NCBI RefSeq assembly: GCF_010020825.1
Contig: NZ_JAACJE010000001.1
Coordinates: 248,001 to 312,000, forward strand
Source of the DNA: Acidovorax sp. 210-6
Lineage (GTDB): Bacteria; Pseudomonadota; Gammaproteobacteria; Burkholderiales; Burkholderiaceae_C
Direction: 5' to 3'
Length of the DNA stretch: 64,000 bases
The translations under genes were made by a program, and so were the position numbers. Below are positions 16,589 through 25,838 of the stretch, one piece after another; positions within the stretch are counted from its first letter, which is position 1, and each line of letters begins with the position of its first letter. Below the pieces are notes generated by a model. That model made no database searches. It saw only the letters and a list, made by a program, of their open reading frames with translations, and was not told the DNA's origin.

Positions 16589-18067
16589 AATGAAACGCCC
16601 CCATTCAAGCCGGCACGGCGCTGACCTGGTAGCCGATCTGTTGCAAGCGTCGGATGAGGCGGTTGGCGGTCTTGGAGGCGTCTTGGCGGTCGAAGTGGGC
16701 CGCGCCCAGATCGTGCCATTCGGTGCCGTCCTTGAGCATGTGCCATGCGGCTGTGAGCATGGAGGCGGCCACGGCGATGATGGCCTTCTTGGCACCTCGT
16801 CTCGCTCGGATGCGATGGAACTGCGCTTGCAGGTAGCCTCCCTTGACTCGTACGGCCGCCCAGGCGGCCTGCACCAGCGTGGCCTTGAGCCACTTGCCGC
16901 CGCGGCGCAACCGGGTGCTGCGGCGCTTGCCGGCGCTCTCGTCGTTGCGCGGGCACAGGCAGGCCCAGGACAGCAGGTGGCCAGGCGTGGCAAAGCGGCC
17001 CATGTCGATGCCGACCTCGGCGATCAGTGCGTCGGCGGCCACGGTACTGATGCCCGGCATCGTGGTCAGCAGCTTGGCCGCTGCGCGAAAGGGCTCGAGC
17101 CCTTGGCCCACCTCCTTCTCGATGTCGCCAATGGCCTTGTCCAGCGCGTCGATGTGGCCCAGGTGCAGCTTGAGCATGAAGCGGTGGTGCCTTCGGATGC
17201 GCCCACGCAAGGCTTCGAGCAGTTCCTCGGGGCTGGCCTTCACGCGGGTGGTCACGCAAGCGGCCAATTCCTCGGGCTTGCTGTGTCCATCGATGATGGC
17301 CTGCAGCACGGCGCGCCCGGCCTTGCCCAGGATGTCGCTGAGCACCACCGACAGCTTCAGGTTGGCGTCCTCCAGCACCTTCTCGATGCGCTGCACGTGC
17401 GAGGCGCGCTCGCGCACGAACTGCTTGCGCGTGCGGGTGAGCGTGCGCAGTTCCTGCACCGCAGTGGGCGGCACGAAGCTGGCGCGGATCAGGCCGTGGG
17501 CCAGCAGGTCGGCCAGCCACATGGCGTCGTTCACATCGGTCTTGCGCCCTGGCACGTTCTTGACATGAGCGGCGTTGGCCAGCATCAGCTCGAAGTGGCC
17601 CTCCAGGATGTGCCACACCGGCTTCCAGTACACGCCGGTGGCCTCCATCGCCACGTGCTCGATACCCAGCGACTCCAGCCAGTCGGCCAGGGCCAGCAGG
17701 CCCGAAGTGGTGGTCTCAAACGTTCGCACTCCCTGACTCGCCGGTCCATCACCGGCAATGCGGGCACAGGCCACCACCGTCTGCTTGTGCACGTCCAGTC
17801 CCGCGCAGCGCGGATGAATCACGTCCATGACAGCCTCCTGTTCACGGTGGCATCGGCGTGCAGTCCACGTCGTCGGAGTCTGAAATGCGTGCTCGAGGGT
17901 CAAGAACCCAGGGCCACAGTATGGGGTGCTCGTGGGACTGCGGGTCCAACTGAGATTCGGGTTCGAAGCACCAAGTACAAACCGACCTCTGTGCCAGCCA
18001 CCGCGTCCAACATTGGACACCCGTTTCATGCGATGCGGGTGGCGCACAGCGCTATGGATAACTGAGA
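16589..18067. mobile_element. IS110-family insertion sequence (limits approximate)
   Basis: A single transposase gene on the minus strand plus about 240 bp of noncoding sequence on its 5' side, placed between hoxO and hoxQ, genes that are adjacent in related operons. IS110 elements lack terminal inverted repeats, so the limits are estimated. A 13-bp sequence beside hoxO (ACTGAAATGAAAC, 16584-16596) recurs with one mismatch at 18061-18073, marking the probable boundary region. Bases 17829-18060 hold no gene and presumably form the noncoding end of the element. Confidence 0.75.
16605..17828 (-). CDS. IS110-family transposase
   Basis: The 407-aa protein has the two IS110 domains. The N-terminal DEDD-type catalytic domain starts with AGLDVHKQTVVACAR and contains VAMEATGVYWKPVW and GRKTDVNDAMWLADLL, in which the acidic residues are the catalytic D/E/D/D set. 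The C-terminal Transposase_20 domain contains LLTTMPGISTVAADALIAEVG and the conserved serine region. IS110 enzymes are guided by a bridge RNA transcribed from the element's noncoding end. The gene looks full length, so the element may be active. It is transcribed against the hydrogenase operon. ATG 17828 is chosen; the frame continues open upstream. Confidence 0.92.
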   Translation of the reverse strand: MDVIHPRCAGLDVHKQTVVACARIAGDGPASQGVRTFETTTSGLLALADWLESLGIEHVAMEATGVYWKPVWHILEGHFELMLANAAHVKNVPGRKTDVNDAMWLADLLAHGLIRASFVPPTAVQELRTLTRTRKQFVRERASHVQRIEKVLEDANLKLSVVLSDILGKAGRAVLQAIIDGHSKPEELAACVTTRVKASPEELLEALRGRIRRHHRFMLKLHLGHIDALDKAIGDIEKEVGQGLEPFRAAAKLLTTMPGISTVAADALIAEVGIDMGRFATPGHLLSWACLCPRNDESAGKRRSTRLRRGGKWLKATLVQAAWAAVRVKGGYLQAQFHRIRARRGAKKAIIAVAASMLTAAWHMLKDGTEWHDLGAAHFDRQDASKTANRLIRRLQQIGYQVSAVPA

Positions 18068-18200
18068 TGAAACAACACCCCCCTGAGTCGCCTTCGGCGC
18101 CTTCCCCCCGCTCTCGCAGCGCTGCGCGCTGCGGGCAGGGGGACGCTCCCGGCGCAGCGGGGCGGCCCTTGCGCGGGAGCTCTGGCCTTGGCCTTGCGGG
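18068..18200. repeat. Family-2 comamonad intergenic repeat, copy 1
   Basis: About 130 bp: TGAAACAACACCCCCC, a C-rich run, a strong hairpin (CGCAGCG / CGCTGCG, flanked by CCCCC / GGGGG) and a GCGGGGCGGCCC tail. The copy at 30126 is nearly identical through the hairpin. It follows the IS110 element and precedes hoxQ; 18201-18249 holds only the hoxQ leader. Confidence 0.7.
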
Positions 18201-18249
18201 CACCACGATTGTGGAACGTACCACTGACATGAGAGTTTGAGGAATCACC

Positions 18250-19131
18250 ATGAGCACTTCATCGGGCCAGCGCCCTTTCCCCATTCCCCTGGTCAGCGCC
18301 ATGGGGCCGGGCAGCCAGATCGAGGACGAGGAACTTGACTACCTGCCCATGCCCCAGGGCATGTCCACCTACCAGCCGCCGCGCCTGCCCGAACCCGATG
18401 CGCTGGACGGCCACGGCGCGGCCATTGCGGTGCTCGACCAGGTGCTGGCCGTGCTGCAAGCGGCCATTCGGGGCGAGTCCGTGGCGCCCGTGGACCTGTC
18501 GGGTCTGGGCGCGGCCGATCGGGAGATCGTCAACCAAGCCCTGGGCGAGGGGGAGGTAGGTGCGCAGGTGGCCGACGGCCAGGGCAGCGCCTTGGTGCAG
18601 GTGCAGGAATCGGTGTTTGCCGGTGTCTGGCGCGTCATTGAACGCCTGCCCGATGGCGGCCTGCAGGACCGCATCGAAGTCGGCGCCATCCCCGAGGTGC
18701 TCAAGACCTGCGCGCGCCAGGACGGCGCCAGCGGCCACCGGCCGGCCGCCCGCCTGCCCGAGGGCGTGATGAACGCCCCCACGCTGCTGCAGGAACTGCA
18801 CGACCACCGCCAGCAGTGGCGCGTGGGCCAGAGCGCACACCTGGTCAACCTCTCGCTGCTGCCCCTGAGTCCGGCCGACATGGCCTGCCTGGAAGAGCAG
18901 TTGGGCACGGGCCGGGTGGTCATCCTCTCGCGCGGCTACGGTAACTGCCGCATCAGCAGCACCCGCGTGCCCAACACCTGGCGCGTGGTGTACTACAACT
19001 CGCAGGACGCGATGATCCTCAACTCCATCGAAGTGGTGGACATGCCCGAGGTGGCCTGCGCCGCCCCCGAGGACCTGGTCGATTCGGAACAACGCCTGCG
19101 CGAGGTGATGGCATGGGTGAACCGGATCTGA
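18250..19131 (+). CDS. hoxQ: Hydrogenase assembly protein HoxQ (HupH family)
   Basis: HoxQ/HupH/HyaF proteins help assemble the Fe-S small subunit of uptake hydrogenases and work with HoxO on the HoxK precursor. The 293-aa protein shows the family C-terminal domain (about 165-290), including SLLPLSPADMACLEEQLGTGRVVILSRGYGNCRISST and NTWRVVYYNSQDAMILNSIEVVDMPEVA. GAGG precedes ATG 18250. Because the IS110 element and a family-2 repeat lie upstream, expression of this gene and all that follow depends on read-through or a new promoter. It overlaps hoxR by 19 bases. Confidence 0.92.
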   Translation: MSTSSGQRPFPIPLVSAMGPGSQIEDEELDYLPMPQGMSTYQPPRLPEPDALDGHGAAIAVLDQVLAVLQAAIRGESVAPVDLSGLGAADREIVNQALGEGEVGAQVADGQGSALVQVQESVFAGVWRVIERLPDGGLQDRIEVGAIPEVLKTCARQDGASGHRPAARLPEGVMNAPTLLQELHDHRQQWRVGQSAHLVNLSLLPLSPADMACLEEQLGTGRVVILSRGYGNCRISSTRVPNTWRVVYYNSQDAMILNSIEVVDMPEVACAAPEDLVDSEQRLREVMAWVNRI

Positions 19132-19340
19132 CCCCCGGCAGCCCGGCCTGGGGCGACCGCTCGCAGGTGCCGCCAGACGCGCGGCTCGAATGCAAGATCT
19201 GCTGGTGGGTGTACGACCCTGCCGAGGGCGACGCCGTCTGGCAGATACCGCCGGGCACCGCGTTTGCCGACCTCCCCGGCCACTGGCGCTGCCCGCAGTG
19301 CGACGCTGAGGCCAGCAAGTTTCTGTTGCTCACGGAGTGA
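19113..19340 (+). CDS. hoxR: Rubredoxin HoxR
   Basis: A 75-aa rubredoxin with the iron ligands in CKIC (residues 27-30) and CPQC (about 60-63) and the family sequences VYDPAEGD, IPPGTAF and LPGHWRCP. In the first motif KICWW replaces the usual glycine after the second cysteine, as in other HupI/HoxR proteins. HoxR is a hydrogenase-linked electron carrier needed for the MBH at higher O2, probably in building or repairing its Fe-S clusters. It starts inside hoxQ. Confidence 0.93.
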   Translation: MGEPDLTPGSPAWGDRSQVPPDARLECKICWWVYDPAEGDAVWQIPPGTAFADLPGHWRCPQCDAEASKFLLLTE

Positions 19341-19348
19341 GGTCCACG

Positions 19349-19831
19349 GTGCACCAGGCTTTGCAGACCCAGGTGGCGCGGCTCGAAACCGTGTTCCGCG
19401 ACATTGCCGCCACGCGCATGGAGGGCGTGCCCTTGCTGCACGCCGGTCTTCAGGTGCAGGCCGTGGACTTTGCGCCCGAGCCCGAGGGGGACTTTGCCCT
19501 GGGGGTGCTGGTCACACCCTGGTTCATGAACCTCATGCGCCTGCCCTTGGGCACCGCCGAGGTACTGGCCCTTGGGCAGGTGGGGCCCCAGCGCCTGGGG
19601 GAACACCGGCTGCGCTTCATTGGCGCGCACGAGGCGGCGTTTGGCGCCTACGAAATGTGCTCGCTCGCCTCGCCCATGTTCGATTTTGCCGACCAGCAAG
19701 CCGCCGTGGCCACGGCACGCGAGGTGCTGGTGCGCCTGCGCTCCAGTGCCACCACGCCGAGTGCACCTGATCCGCGCCGCCGTGGTTTCTTGTTGGGGCG
19801 CGGCAGCGCCCAGGGAGCGCCCCGCCCATGA
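19349..19831 (+). CDS. hoxT: Hydrogenase accessory protein HoxT (HupJ family)
   Basis: A 160-aa protein of the HupJ/HoxT type; the family segment VAR-LETVFRDIAATRMEGVPLLH is near the N-terminus and the FALGVLVTPWFMNLM segment in the middle (about 45-60) is well conserved. It is required for full MBH activity in air, but its exact biochemical job is unknown. GTG 19349, with GAGG 6 bases upstream, is preferred over GTG 19337, which overlaps the hoxR stop but has no ribosome-binding site. It overlaps hoxV by 4 bases (ATGA). Confidence 0.82.
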   Translation: MHQALQTQVARLETVFRDIAATRMEGVPLLHAGLQVQAVDFAPEPEGDFALGVLVTPWFMNLMRLPLGTAEVLALGQVGPQRLGEHRLRFIGAHEAAFGAYEMCSLASPMFDFADQQAAVATAREVLVRLRSSATTPSAPDPRRRGFLLGRGSAQGAPRP

Positions 19832-20928
19832 GCCTGGAATTTGCCACCCAGCGTCTGCGCCTGGTTCCCGGTGCCGCCACCCCGGTGCAGGGTCTGCGCG
19901 AGCCCCTGGCCGAGCGCCTGTTGCATGGGCGTGCGGCGGCGCTGGCCCCCGCCTTGTTGGGCCGCTTGTACGCGCTGTGCGGGCAGGCGCACCGCATCTG
20001 CGCAGAAATGGCCTTGCAGGCCCTGCAGACGCCCGAGACCCCCATCCCCATGGATGCGCCGCAGCGCCAAGCGCTGTGGCGCGAAACCCTGCGCGAGCAT
20101 GTGCGCCGCCTGTTCCTGGACTGGCCGCGCCTGCTGGCCAGTCCCGCCCACGAGGGCCAGGCGCTGGCCGCCAGCCCGGCGCTGGGCCACTCCGTGCTGC
20201 CGGGCGATGCGGCTCTGGTGGAGTGGGTGGAGCGCCAGGTGCTGGGCATGCCCTGGGCGCGCTGGCAGCAGGCCTGTCAGCAAAACCCGGCCCAAGGCCT
20301 GCTCCAATGGGCACATGCCGTACACAACCCCCTCACCCAGGCCCTGGTGCAGGCCCACCGCTGGGCGGGTGCCTGGCAGGTGCCGCTGCAGGCACTGCAC
20401 ACCCCGCAGCTGGGGGCGCAGGTGCTGACCGAACTGGCCGGCGCTCTGTGCGCCGATGGCGACTTTGCGCGCCAGCCCCGGTTGCGTGGGCAATGCCGCG
20501 AAACCGGCTGCTGGACGCGCGCCGACGATGCCTGGCTGCCCGTGCCCGATGTCTGGACCCGGCTGGCCGCGCGCGTGTGGGACCTGGCCCAACTGGCACA
20601 GGCCCAGGGTGCGCAGCGCCTGCACGCCGGGGCCTGTGCGCTGGGTGCGGGCGAGGCCATCGCCTGGTGTGAAATGGCGCGCGGCCTGCTGGTGCACTGG
20701 CTGTGCGTGGATGCGCAGGGTCGGGTCGAGCGCTACGGCGTGCTGGCACCCACGGAATGGAACTTCCACCCCCAGGGCGCTGCGGCCCAGGTGCTCCGCG
20801 GTCTGGACGCACAGCAGCCCGCGCCACAACTTGCTGCTGCTGTGGCCGTGCTGGTGGCAGCGTTCGATCCGTGTGTGGACTATGAATTGGCCCCGGCCTG
20901 CGGTGCGGAGGAGGTCTCTTGTGCATGA
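19828..20928 (+). CDS. hoxV: Hydrogenase assembly scaffold HoxV (HupK family)
   Basis: A 366-aa protein distantly related to the [NiFe] large subunit. The C-terminal part resembles the large-subunit C-terminus (GLLVHWLCVDAQGRVERYGVLAPTEWNFHPQG and AFDPCVDYELA), but the second nickel-ligand cysteines are lost (DPCVDY instead of DPCxxC). It is thought to act as a scaffold carrying the Fe(CN)2CO unit to HoxG. It starts by ATGA overlap with hoxT and its stop overlaps the hypA start. Confidence 0.88.
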   Translation: MSLEFATQRLRLVPGAATPVQGLREPLAERLLHGRAAALAPALLGRLYALCGQAHRICAEMALQALQTPETPIPMDAPQRQALWRETLREHVRRLFLDWPRLLASPAHEGQALAASPALGHSVLPGDAALVEWVERQVLGMPWARWQQACQQNPAQGLLQWAHAVHNPLTQALVQAHRWAGAWQVPLQALHTPQLGAQVLTELAGALCADGDFARQPRLRGQCRETGCWTRADDAWLPVPDVWTRLAARVWDLAQLAQAQGAQRLHAGACALGAGEAIAWCEMARGLLVHWLCVDAQGRVERYGVLAPTEWNFHPQGAAAQVLRGLDAQQPAPQLAAAVAVLVAAFDPCVDYELAPACGAEEVSCA

Positions 20929-21262
20929 ATTGAGCCTGGCCGGTGGCATCCTGCAGGTGGTGGAAGATGCGGCAGCGCGCGAGGCCTTTGCGCGCGTGCT
21001 GCAATTGCGCCTGGAAGTGGGCAAGCTCGCCGGGGTGGAGCTGCAGGCACTGCGTTTTGCGCTGGAGGCCATCGCCCCCGGCACCCTGCTCGAAGGGGCG
21101 GAAGTTCTCATCGATGAGCCGCCCGGCCGTGCCTGGTGCCTGGGCTGCAGCACGGCGGTGGAGATCGCGCAGCGCGGCGACGCCTGCCCGTCCTGTGGCG
21201 GGCACTGGCTCACGCCCCAGGGCGGTGACGCGTTGCGTGTGGTGGATATGCAGGTGGCCTAG
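20921..21262 (+). CDS. hypA: Nickel-insertion protein HypA
   Basis: HypA delivers Ni to the hydrogenase large subunit together with HypB. The 113-aa protein starts at GTG 20921 and so keeps the nickel-binding M-H2-E-L-S-L N-terminus; the downstream zinc site is CLGC ... CPSC (about residues 73-92). The start lies inside the hoxV 3' end (8-base overlap), with GGAGGAGG about 8 bases upstream. Only one hypA is present in the window, so it probably serves all three hydrogenases. Confidence 0.94.
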   Translation: MHELSLAGGILQVVEDAAAREAFARVLQLRLEVGKLAGVELQALRFALEAIAPGTLLEGAEVLIDEPPGRAWCLGCSTAVEIAQRGDACPSCGGHWLTPQGGDALRVVDMQVA

Positions 21263-21276
21263 AAAGGAAAAAACCT

Positions 21277-22248
<972 letters not shown>

Positions 22249-22261
22249 GGAGGTCTGCGCC

Positions 22262-23425
22262 ATGGCACGCATCCTGGCCTGCGGGGCCTTCCTGAAAAAC
22301 AGCGCCTGCCTGTTCGATACCCAGACGCCCCAGGCGCCGCTGTGGTCCGCCGTGCATGGCGACCTGTCCGACCCGGCCGCCTGCGCGGCGCTGGAGCAGT
22401 CGGTGCAGGACCTGCTGGCGCGCCCCGGCGCGCCGCTGGACGCCGTGGCGCACGACCTGCACCCGGACTTCTTCAGCACCCGCCTGGCGTTGCGCCTGGC
22501 GGGGGAGCGTGGCCTGCCCGCCGTGGCGGTGCAGCACCATCATGCCCACGCGGCGGCGGTGCTGGCCGAACACGGCGTGCTGGAGCCCGTCATCGCTCTC
22601 ACGCTCGACGGCGTGGGCCTGGGGTGGGACGGTACGGCCTGGGGCGGCGAACTGCTGTGGGTGCACGGCGCGCGCTGTGAGCGCGTGGGGCATCTGGCGC
22701 CGCTCGCGCTGCCCGGCGGCGATGTGGCGGCGCGCGAACCCTGGCGCATGGCGGCGGCCCTGCTGCACGCCAGCGGCCAGGCCGAGCAGATCGAGCCGCG
22801 CTTCGCGCCCGTGGTGGGTGAAACGGCGGCGCGTACCGTGCAGGCCATGCTGGCACGCGGGCTGAACTGCCCGCAAACCACGGCGGCCGGGCGCTGGTTC
22901 GATGCCGTGGCGGGCCTGCTGGGCCTGTCGGTGCGCCAGGACATGGAGGCCCAGGCCGCCATCGCGCTGGAGCAGGCGGCCGCGCGCCACCTGCAGGCCC
23001 ATGGCGGCATGCTGGCGCAGCGCACCGAACCGGCGCTGGCGCCGGTGGATGCCGCTGGATGCATCGATCTGCGTCCGCTGTGCCTGCCGTGGGTGCAGTG
23101 GTCTTCACCCAGCCCGGCGCAGGTCGAGGCCGCCGCCGCGCAGTTCCACCTCACGCTGGCCGATGCCCTGGTGGCGCGGGCCACGCAGGTGGCCAGCGAG
23201 CGCGGGGTGCGCAGCGTGGTGCTGGGCGGGGGCTGTTTCTTCAACCGCATCCTGGCCGAGCGTTGCGTGGCGGGCCTGCAGGCGCAGGGCCTGCGGGTGC
23301 ATACGGCGCAGGCCTTGTCCTGCGGCGATGCCGGGCTCGCGCTGGGCCAGGCCTGGGTGGCCGCGCAGCAACTGGCGCAGGCCCAGCAATCCATGGATTC
23401 AGAGGAGACGGCCGCATGTGCCTAG
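22262..23425 (+). CDS. hypF: Short-form HypF (carbamoyltransferase domain only)
   Basis: HypF makes the carbamoyl group that HypE turns into the active-site cyanides. This protein has 387 aa, half the usual 750 or so. It retains the Kae1-like carbamoyltransferase part: HHHAHAAAVLAEHG (about 94-107), LTLDGVGLGWDGTAWGGE and LGGGCFFNRIL. It lacks the N-terminal acylphosphatase, zinc-finger and YrdC-like domains that form carbamoyl-adenylate. The R. eutropha MBH operon also encodes a short HypF1, so this is likely a real short form, not a recent deletion; the start is intact with GAGGAGG upstream. It overlaps hypC by 10 bases. Confidence 0.9.
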   Translation: MARILACGAFLKNSACLFDTQTPQAPLWSAVHGDLSDPAACAALEQSVQDLLARPGAPLDAVAHDLHPDFFSTRLALRLAGERGLPAVAVQHHHAHAAAVLAEHGVLEPVIALTLDGVGLGWDGTAWGGELLWVHGARCERVGHLAPLALPGGDVAAREPWRMAAALLHASGQAEQIEPRFAPVVGETAARTVQAMLARGLNCPQTTAAGRWFDAVAGLLGLSVRQDMEAQAAIALEQAAARHLQAHGGMLAQRTEPALAPVDAAGCIDLRPLCLPWVQWSSPSPAQVEAAAAQFHLTLADALVARATQVASERGVRSVVLGGGCFFNRILAERCVAGLQAQGLRVHTAQALSCGDAGLALGQAWVAAQQLAQAQQSMDSEETAACA

Positions 23426-23646
23426 CCATACCCGCCCGCGTGGTGGAACTGTTGCCCGGTCAGCAGGCCGTGGTGGACCTGTCCGGTGTGCGCAAGCAGG
23501 TCTCCATCGCCCTGGTGGACGATGCGCAACTGGGTGACTACGTGATCGTGCACGTGGGCTATGCCATCGGCAAGATCGACCCCGAGGAAGCCGAGCGCAC
23601 GCTGGCGTTGTTCGCCGAACTCGCCAGTGCGCAGGGGGGTGCATGA
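23416..23646 (+). CDS. hypC: Hydrogenase maturation chaperone HypC
   Basis: A 76-aa protein with the essential N-terminal MCLAIPARVVEL (Cys2) and the family pattern VDLSGVRKQVSIALVDDAQLGDYVIVHVGYAIGKIDPEEAE. With HypD it carries the Fe(CN)2CO unit to the large subunits. GGAG lies shortly before ATG 23416, inside the end of hypF, and the stop overlaps hypD by 4 bases (ATGA). Confidence 0.95.
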   Translation: MCLAIPARVVELLPGQQAVVDLSGVRKQVSIALVDDAQLGDYVIVHVGYAIGKIDPEEAERTLALFAELASAQGGA

Positions 23647-24782
23647 AGTACATCGACGAGTACCGCGACGGCGAACAGGCGCGCCACATCGCGGCGAATA
23701 TTGCCGCCGAGGTGCGGCCGGGGCACAGCTACCGCTTCATGGAGTTTTGCGGCGGCCACACGCACGCCATCGCGCGCTATGGCATTGCGGGCCTGCTGCC
23801 CGAGAGCGTGCGCATGATCCACGGACCTGGCTGCCCGGTGTGCGTGCTGCCCATCGGCCGCATCGACCTGGCGATCCGCCTGGCGCTGGAGCGCGGTGTG
23901 ATGCTGTGCACCTACGGCGACACCATGCGCGTGCCCGCGTCGGAAGGGCTTTCGCTCATCAAGGCCAAGGCGCGCGGGGCCGATGTGCGCATGGTCTATT
24001 CGGCGGCCGACGCCCTGGCCCTGGCCGACAAGCACCCCGAGCGCGAGGTCGTATTCCTGGCCATTGGCTTTGAAACCACTACGCCGCCCACCGCCCTGGT
24101 GCTGCGCGAGGCGCGCGAGCGGGCGGTGCCCAATTTCAGCGTGCTGTGCTGCCATGTGCTCACGCCCGCAGCCATCACGCACATCCTGGAGTCGGCGGAG
24201 GTCCGGCAATTGGGTACTGTGCCCATCGACGGCTTCATCGGCCCGGCGCATGTGAGCATCGTGATCGGCTCGCAGCCCTACGAGCACTTTGCAGAGGAAT
24301 ACCGCAAGCCCGTGGTGATCTCGGGCTTCGAGCCGCTCGATGTGATGCAGGGCATCCTCATGCTGGTGCGCCAGGTGAACGCGGGCCGCGCCGAGGTCGA
24401 GAACGAGTTTTCCCGCGCCGTCACGCCCGAGGGCAACCTGGCCGCGCAGAACCTGGTGTCGCAGGTGTTCGAGCTGCGCGAGAGCTTCGAGTGGCGTGGC
24501 CTGGGCGAGGTGCCCTACAGCGCGCTCCAGATCCGTCCGGCCTATGCCGCGTGGGACGCCGAGCGCAAGTTCGCCTTGCAGTACAGCAGCGTGCCCGACC
24601 ACAGGCAGTGCGAGTGCGGCGCCATCCTGCGTGGCGTCAAGCGCCCCACCGACTGCAAGTTGTTCGGCACCGTGTGCACGCCCGAGAGCCCCATGGGTTC
24701 GTGCATGGTGTCCAACGAAGGGGCCTGCGCCGCGCACTACGCCTACGGGCGGTTCAAAGACATTCCGGTGGTGTCCGCATGA
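23643..24782 (+). CDS. hypD: Fe-S scaffold protein HypD
   Basis: HypD, in complex with HypC, is the scaffold on which Fe(CN)2CO is assembled. The 379-aa protein has FCGGHTHAI (about residues 36-44), HGPGCPVCVLP (about 60-70), GFETTTPPTA, and the C-terminal cysteine-rich block CECGAILRG ... DCKLFGTVCTPESPMGSCMVSNEGAC that binds the [4Fe-4S] cluster and supports the thiol network. Length and motifs are complete. ATGA overlaps link it to hypC and hypE. Confidence 0.96.
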   Translation: MKYIDEYRDGEQARHIAANIAAEVRPGHSYRFMEFCGGHTHAIARYGIAGLLPESVRMIHGPGCPVCVLPIGRIDLAIRLALERGVMLCTYGDTMRVPASEGLSLIKAKARGADVRMVYSAADALALADKHPEREVVFLAIGFETTTPPTALVLREARERAVPNFSVLCCHVLTPAAITHILESAEVRQLGTVPIDGFIGPAHVSIVIGSQPYEHFAEEYRKPVVISGFEPLDVMQGILMLVRQVNAGRAEVENEFSRAVTPEGNLAAQNLVSQVFELRESFEWRGLGEVPYSALQIRPAYAAWDAERKFALQYSSVPDHRQCECGAILRGVKRPTDCKLFGTVCTPESPMGSCMVSNEGACAAHYAYGRFKDIPVVSA

Positions 24783-25837
24783 GCATCCGCAAAGACTACG
24801 TCCGTCCCATCGACTTCAAGCAGGGCCGCGTGGACATGACGCACGGCGCCGGGGGGCGCGCCAGCGCGCAGCTCATCGACGAGCTGTTCGCCCGTGCCTT
24901 CGACAACGACTACCTGCGCCAGGGCCACGACGGCGCCCTCTTGCCGCTGCCCGGCAGCGGGCGCCTGGTGGTGGCGACCGACGGGCATGTGATCTCGCCG
25001 CTGTTCTTCCCCGGTGGCGACATCGGGGCGCTGGCGGTGCACGGCACGGTCAACGACGTGGCCATGTCGGGCGCCATGCCGCTCTACCTGACGGCCAGCT
25101 TCATCATCGAGGAAGGCTTTGCTCTGGCCGATCTGCGCCGCATCGTCGAATCCATGGCGGCGGCCGCGCGCGCGGCGGGTGTTCCCATCGTCACCGGCGA
25201 CACCAAGGTGGTGGAGCAGGGCAAGGGCGACGGCGTATTCATCAGCACCACGGGCATTGGCTTGGCACCGCCGGGTCTGACCATCGATGGGCGGCAGGCG
25301 CGCGTGGGCGATGCGGTGCTGGTCTCGGGCACGCTGGGCGAGCATGGCGTGGCGGTGATGTCGCTGCGCGAGTCGCTGGAGTTCGAGACCGCCATCGTCT
25401 CCGACAGCGCTGCCCTGCACACCCTGGTGCAGGCCATGCTGCAGGCGCTGCCCGACCCCGCGCTGCTGCATGTGCTGCGCGACCCCACGCGTGGCGGCCT
25501 GGCGAGCACGCTCAACGAAATCACGCGCCAGTCGCAGGTAGGCATGCTGCTGCGCGAGGCCGACATCCCCGTGCTGCCCCAGGTGGCCGCCGCCTGCGAA
25601 CTGCTGGGGTTGGACCCGCTGTACGTGGCCAACGAGGGCAAGCTGGTGGCCATTTGCGCGCCCGAGGCCGCCGAGCCCCTGCTGGCCGCGATGCGCGCGC
25701 ACCCGCTGGGCCAGGGGGCGCAGCGCATCGGCACTGTCATCGAGGATGCCAACGGCTTTGTGCAGATGGACACGCGCTTTGGCGGCCGCCGCGTGGTGGA
25801 CTGGCTCAGCGGCGAACAGTTGCCGCGCATCTGCTGA
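24779..25837 (+). CDS. hypE: Carbamoyl dehydratase HypE
   Basis: HypE dehydrates the S-carbamoyl group received from HypF to a thiocyanate on its C-terminal cysteine. The 352-aa protein has MTHGAGGRASAQLI near the N-terminus, the PurM-like ATP-binding domains (DIGALAVHGTVNDVAMSGAMPLYL; RDPTRGGLASTLNEI) and ends in the obligatory PRIC, whose last residue C352 is the active-site cysteine. ATG 24779 overlaps the hypD stop (ATGA). Confidence 0.96.
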   Translation: MSIRKDYVRPIDFKQGRVDMTHGAGGRASAQLIDELFARAFDNDYLRQGHDGALLPLPGSGRLVVATDGHVISPLFFPGGDIGALAVHGTVNDVAMSGAMPLYLTASFIIEEGFALADLRRIVESMAAAARAAGVPIVTGDTKVVEQGKGDGVFISTTGIGLAPPGLTIDGRQARVGDAVLVSGTLGEHGVAVMSLRESLEFETAIVSDSAALHTLVQAMLQALPDPALLHVLRDPTRGGLASTLNEITRQSQVGMLLREADIPVLPQVAAACELLGLDPLYVANEGKLVAICAPEAAEPLLAAMRAHPLGQGAQRIGTVIEDANGFVQMDTRFGGRRVVDWLSGEQLPRIC

Positions 25838-25838
25838 G

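Noticed and set aside
22262-23425. hypF as a pseudogene because of its short length
   Set aside because: The start has a good ribosome-binding site, neighbouring genes overlap normally, and a similar short HypF1 is known from R. eutropha.
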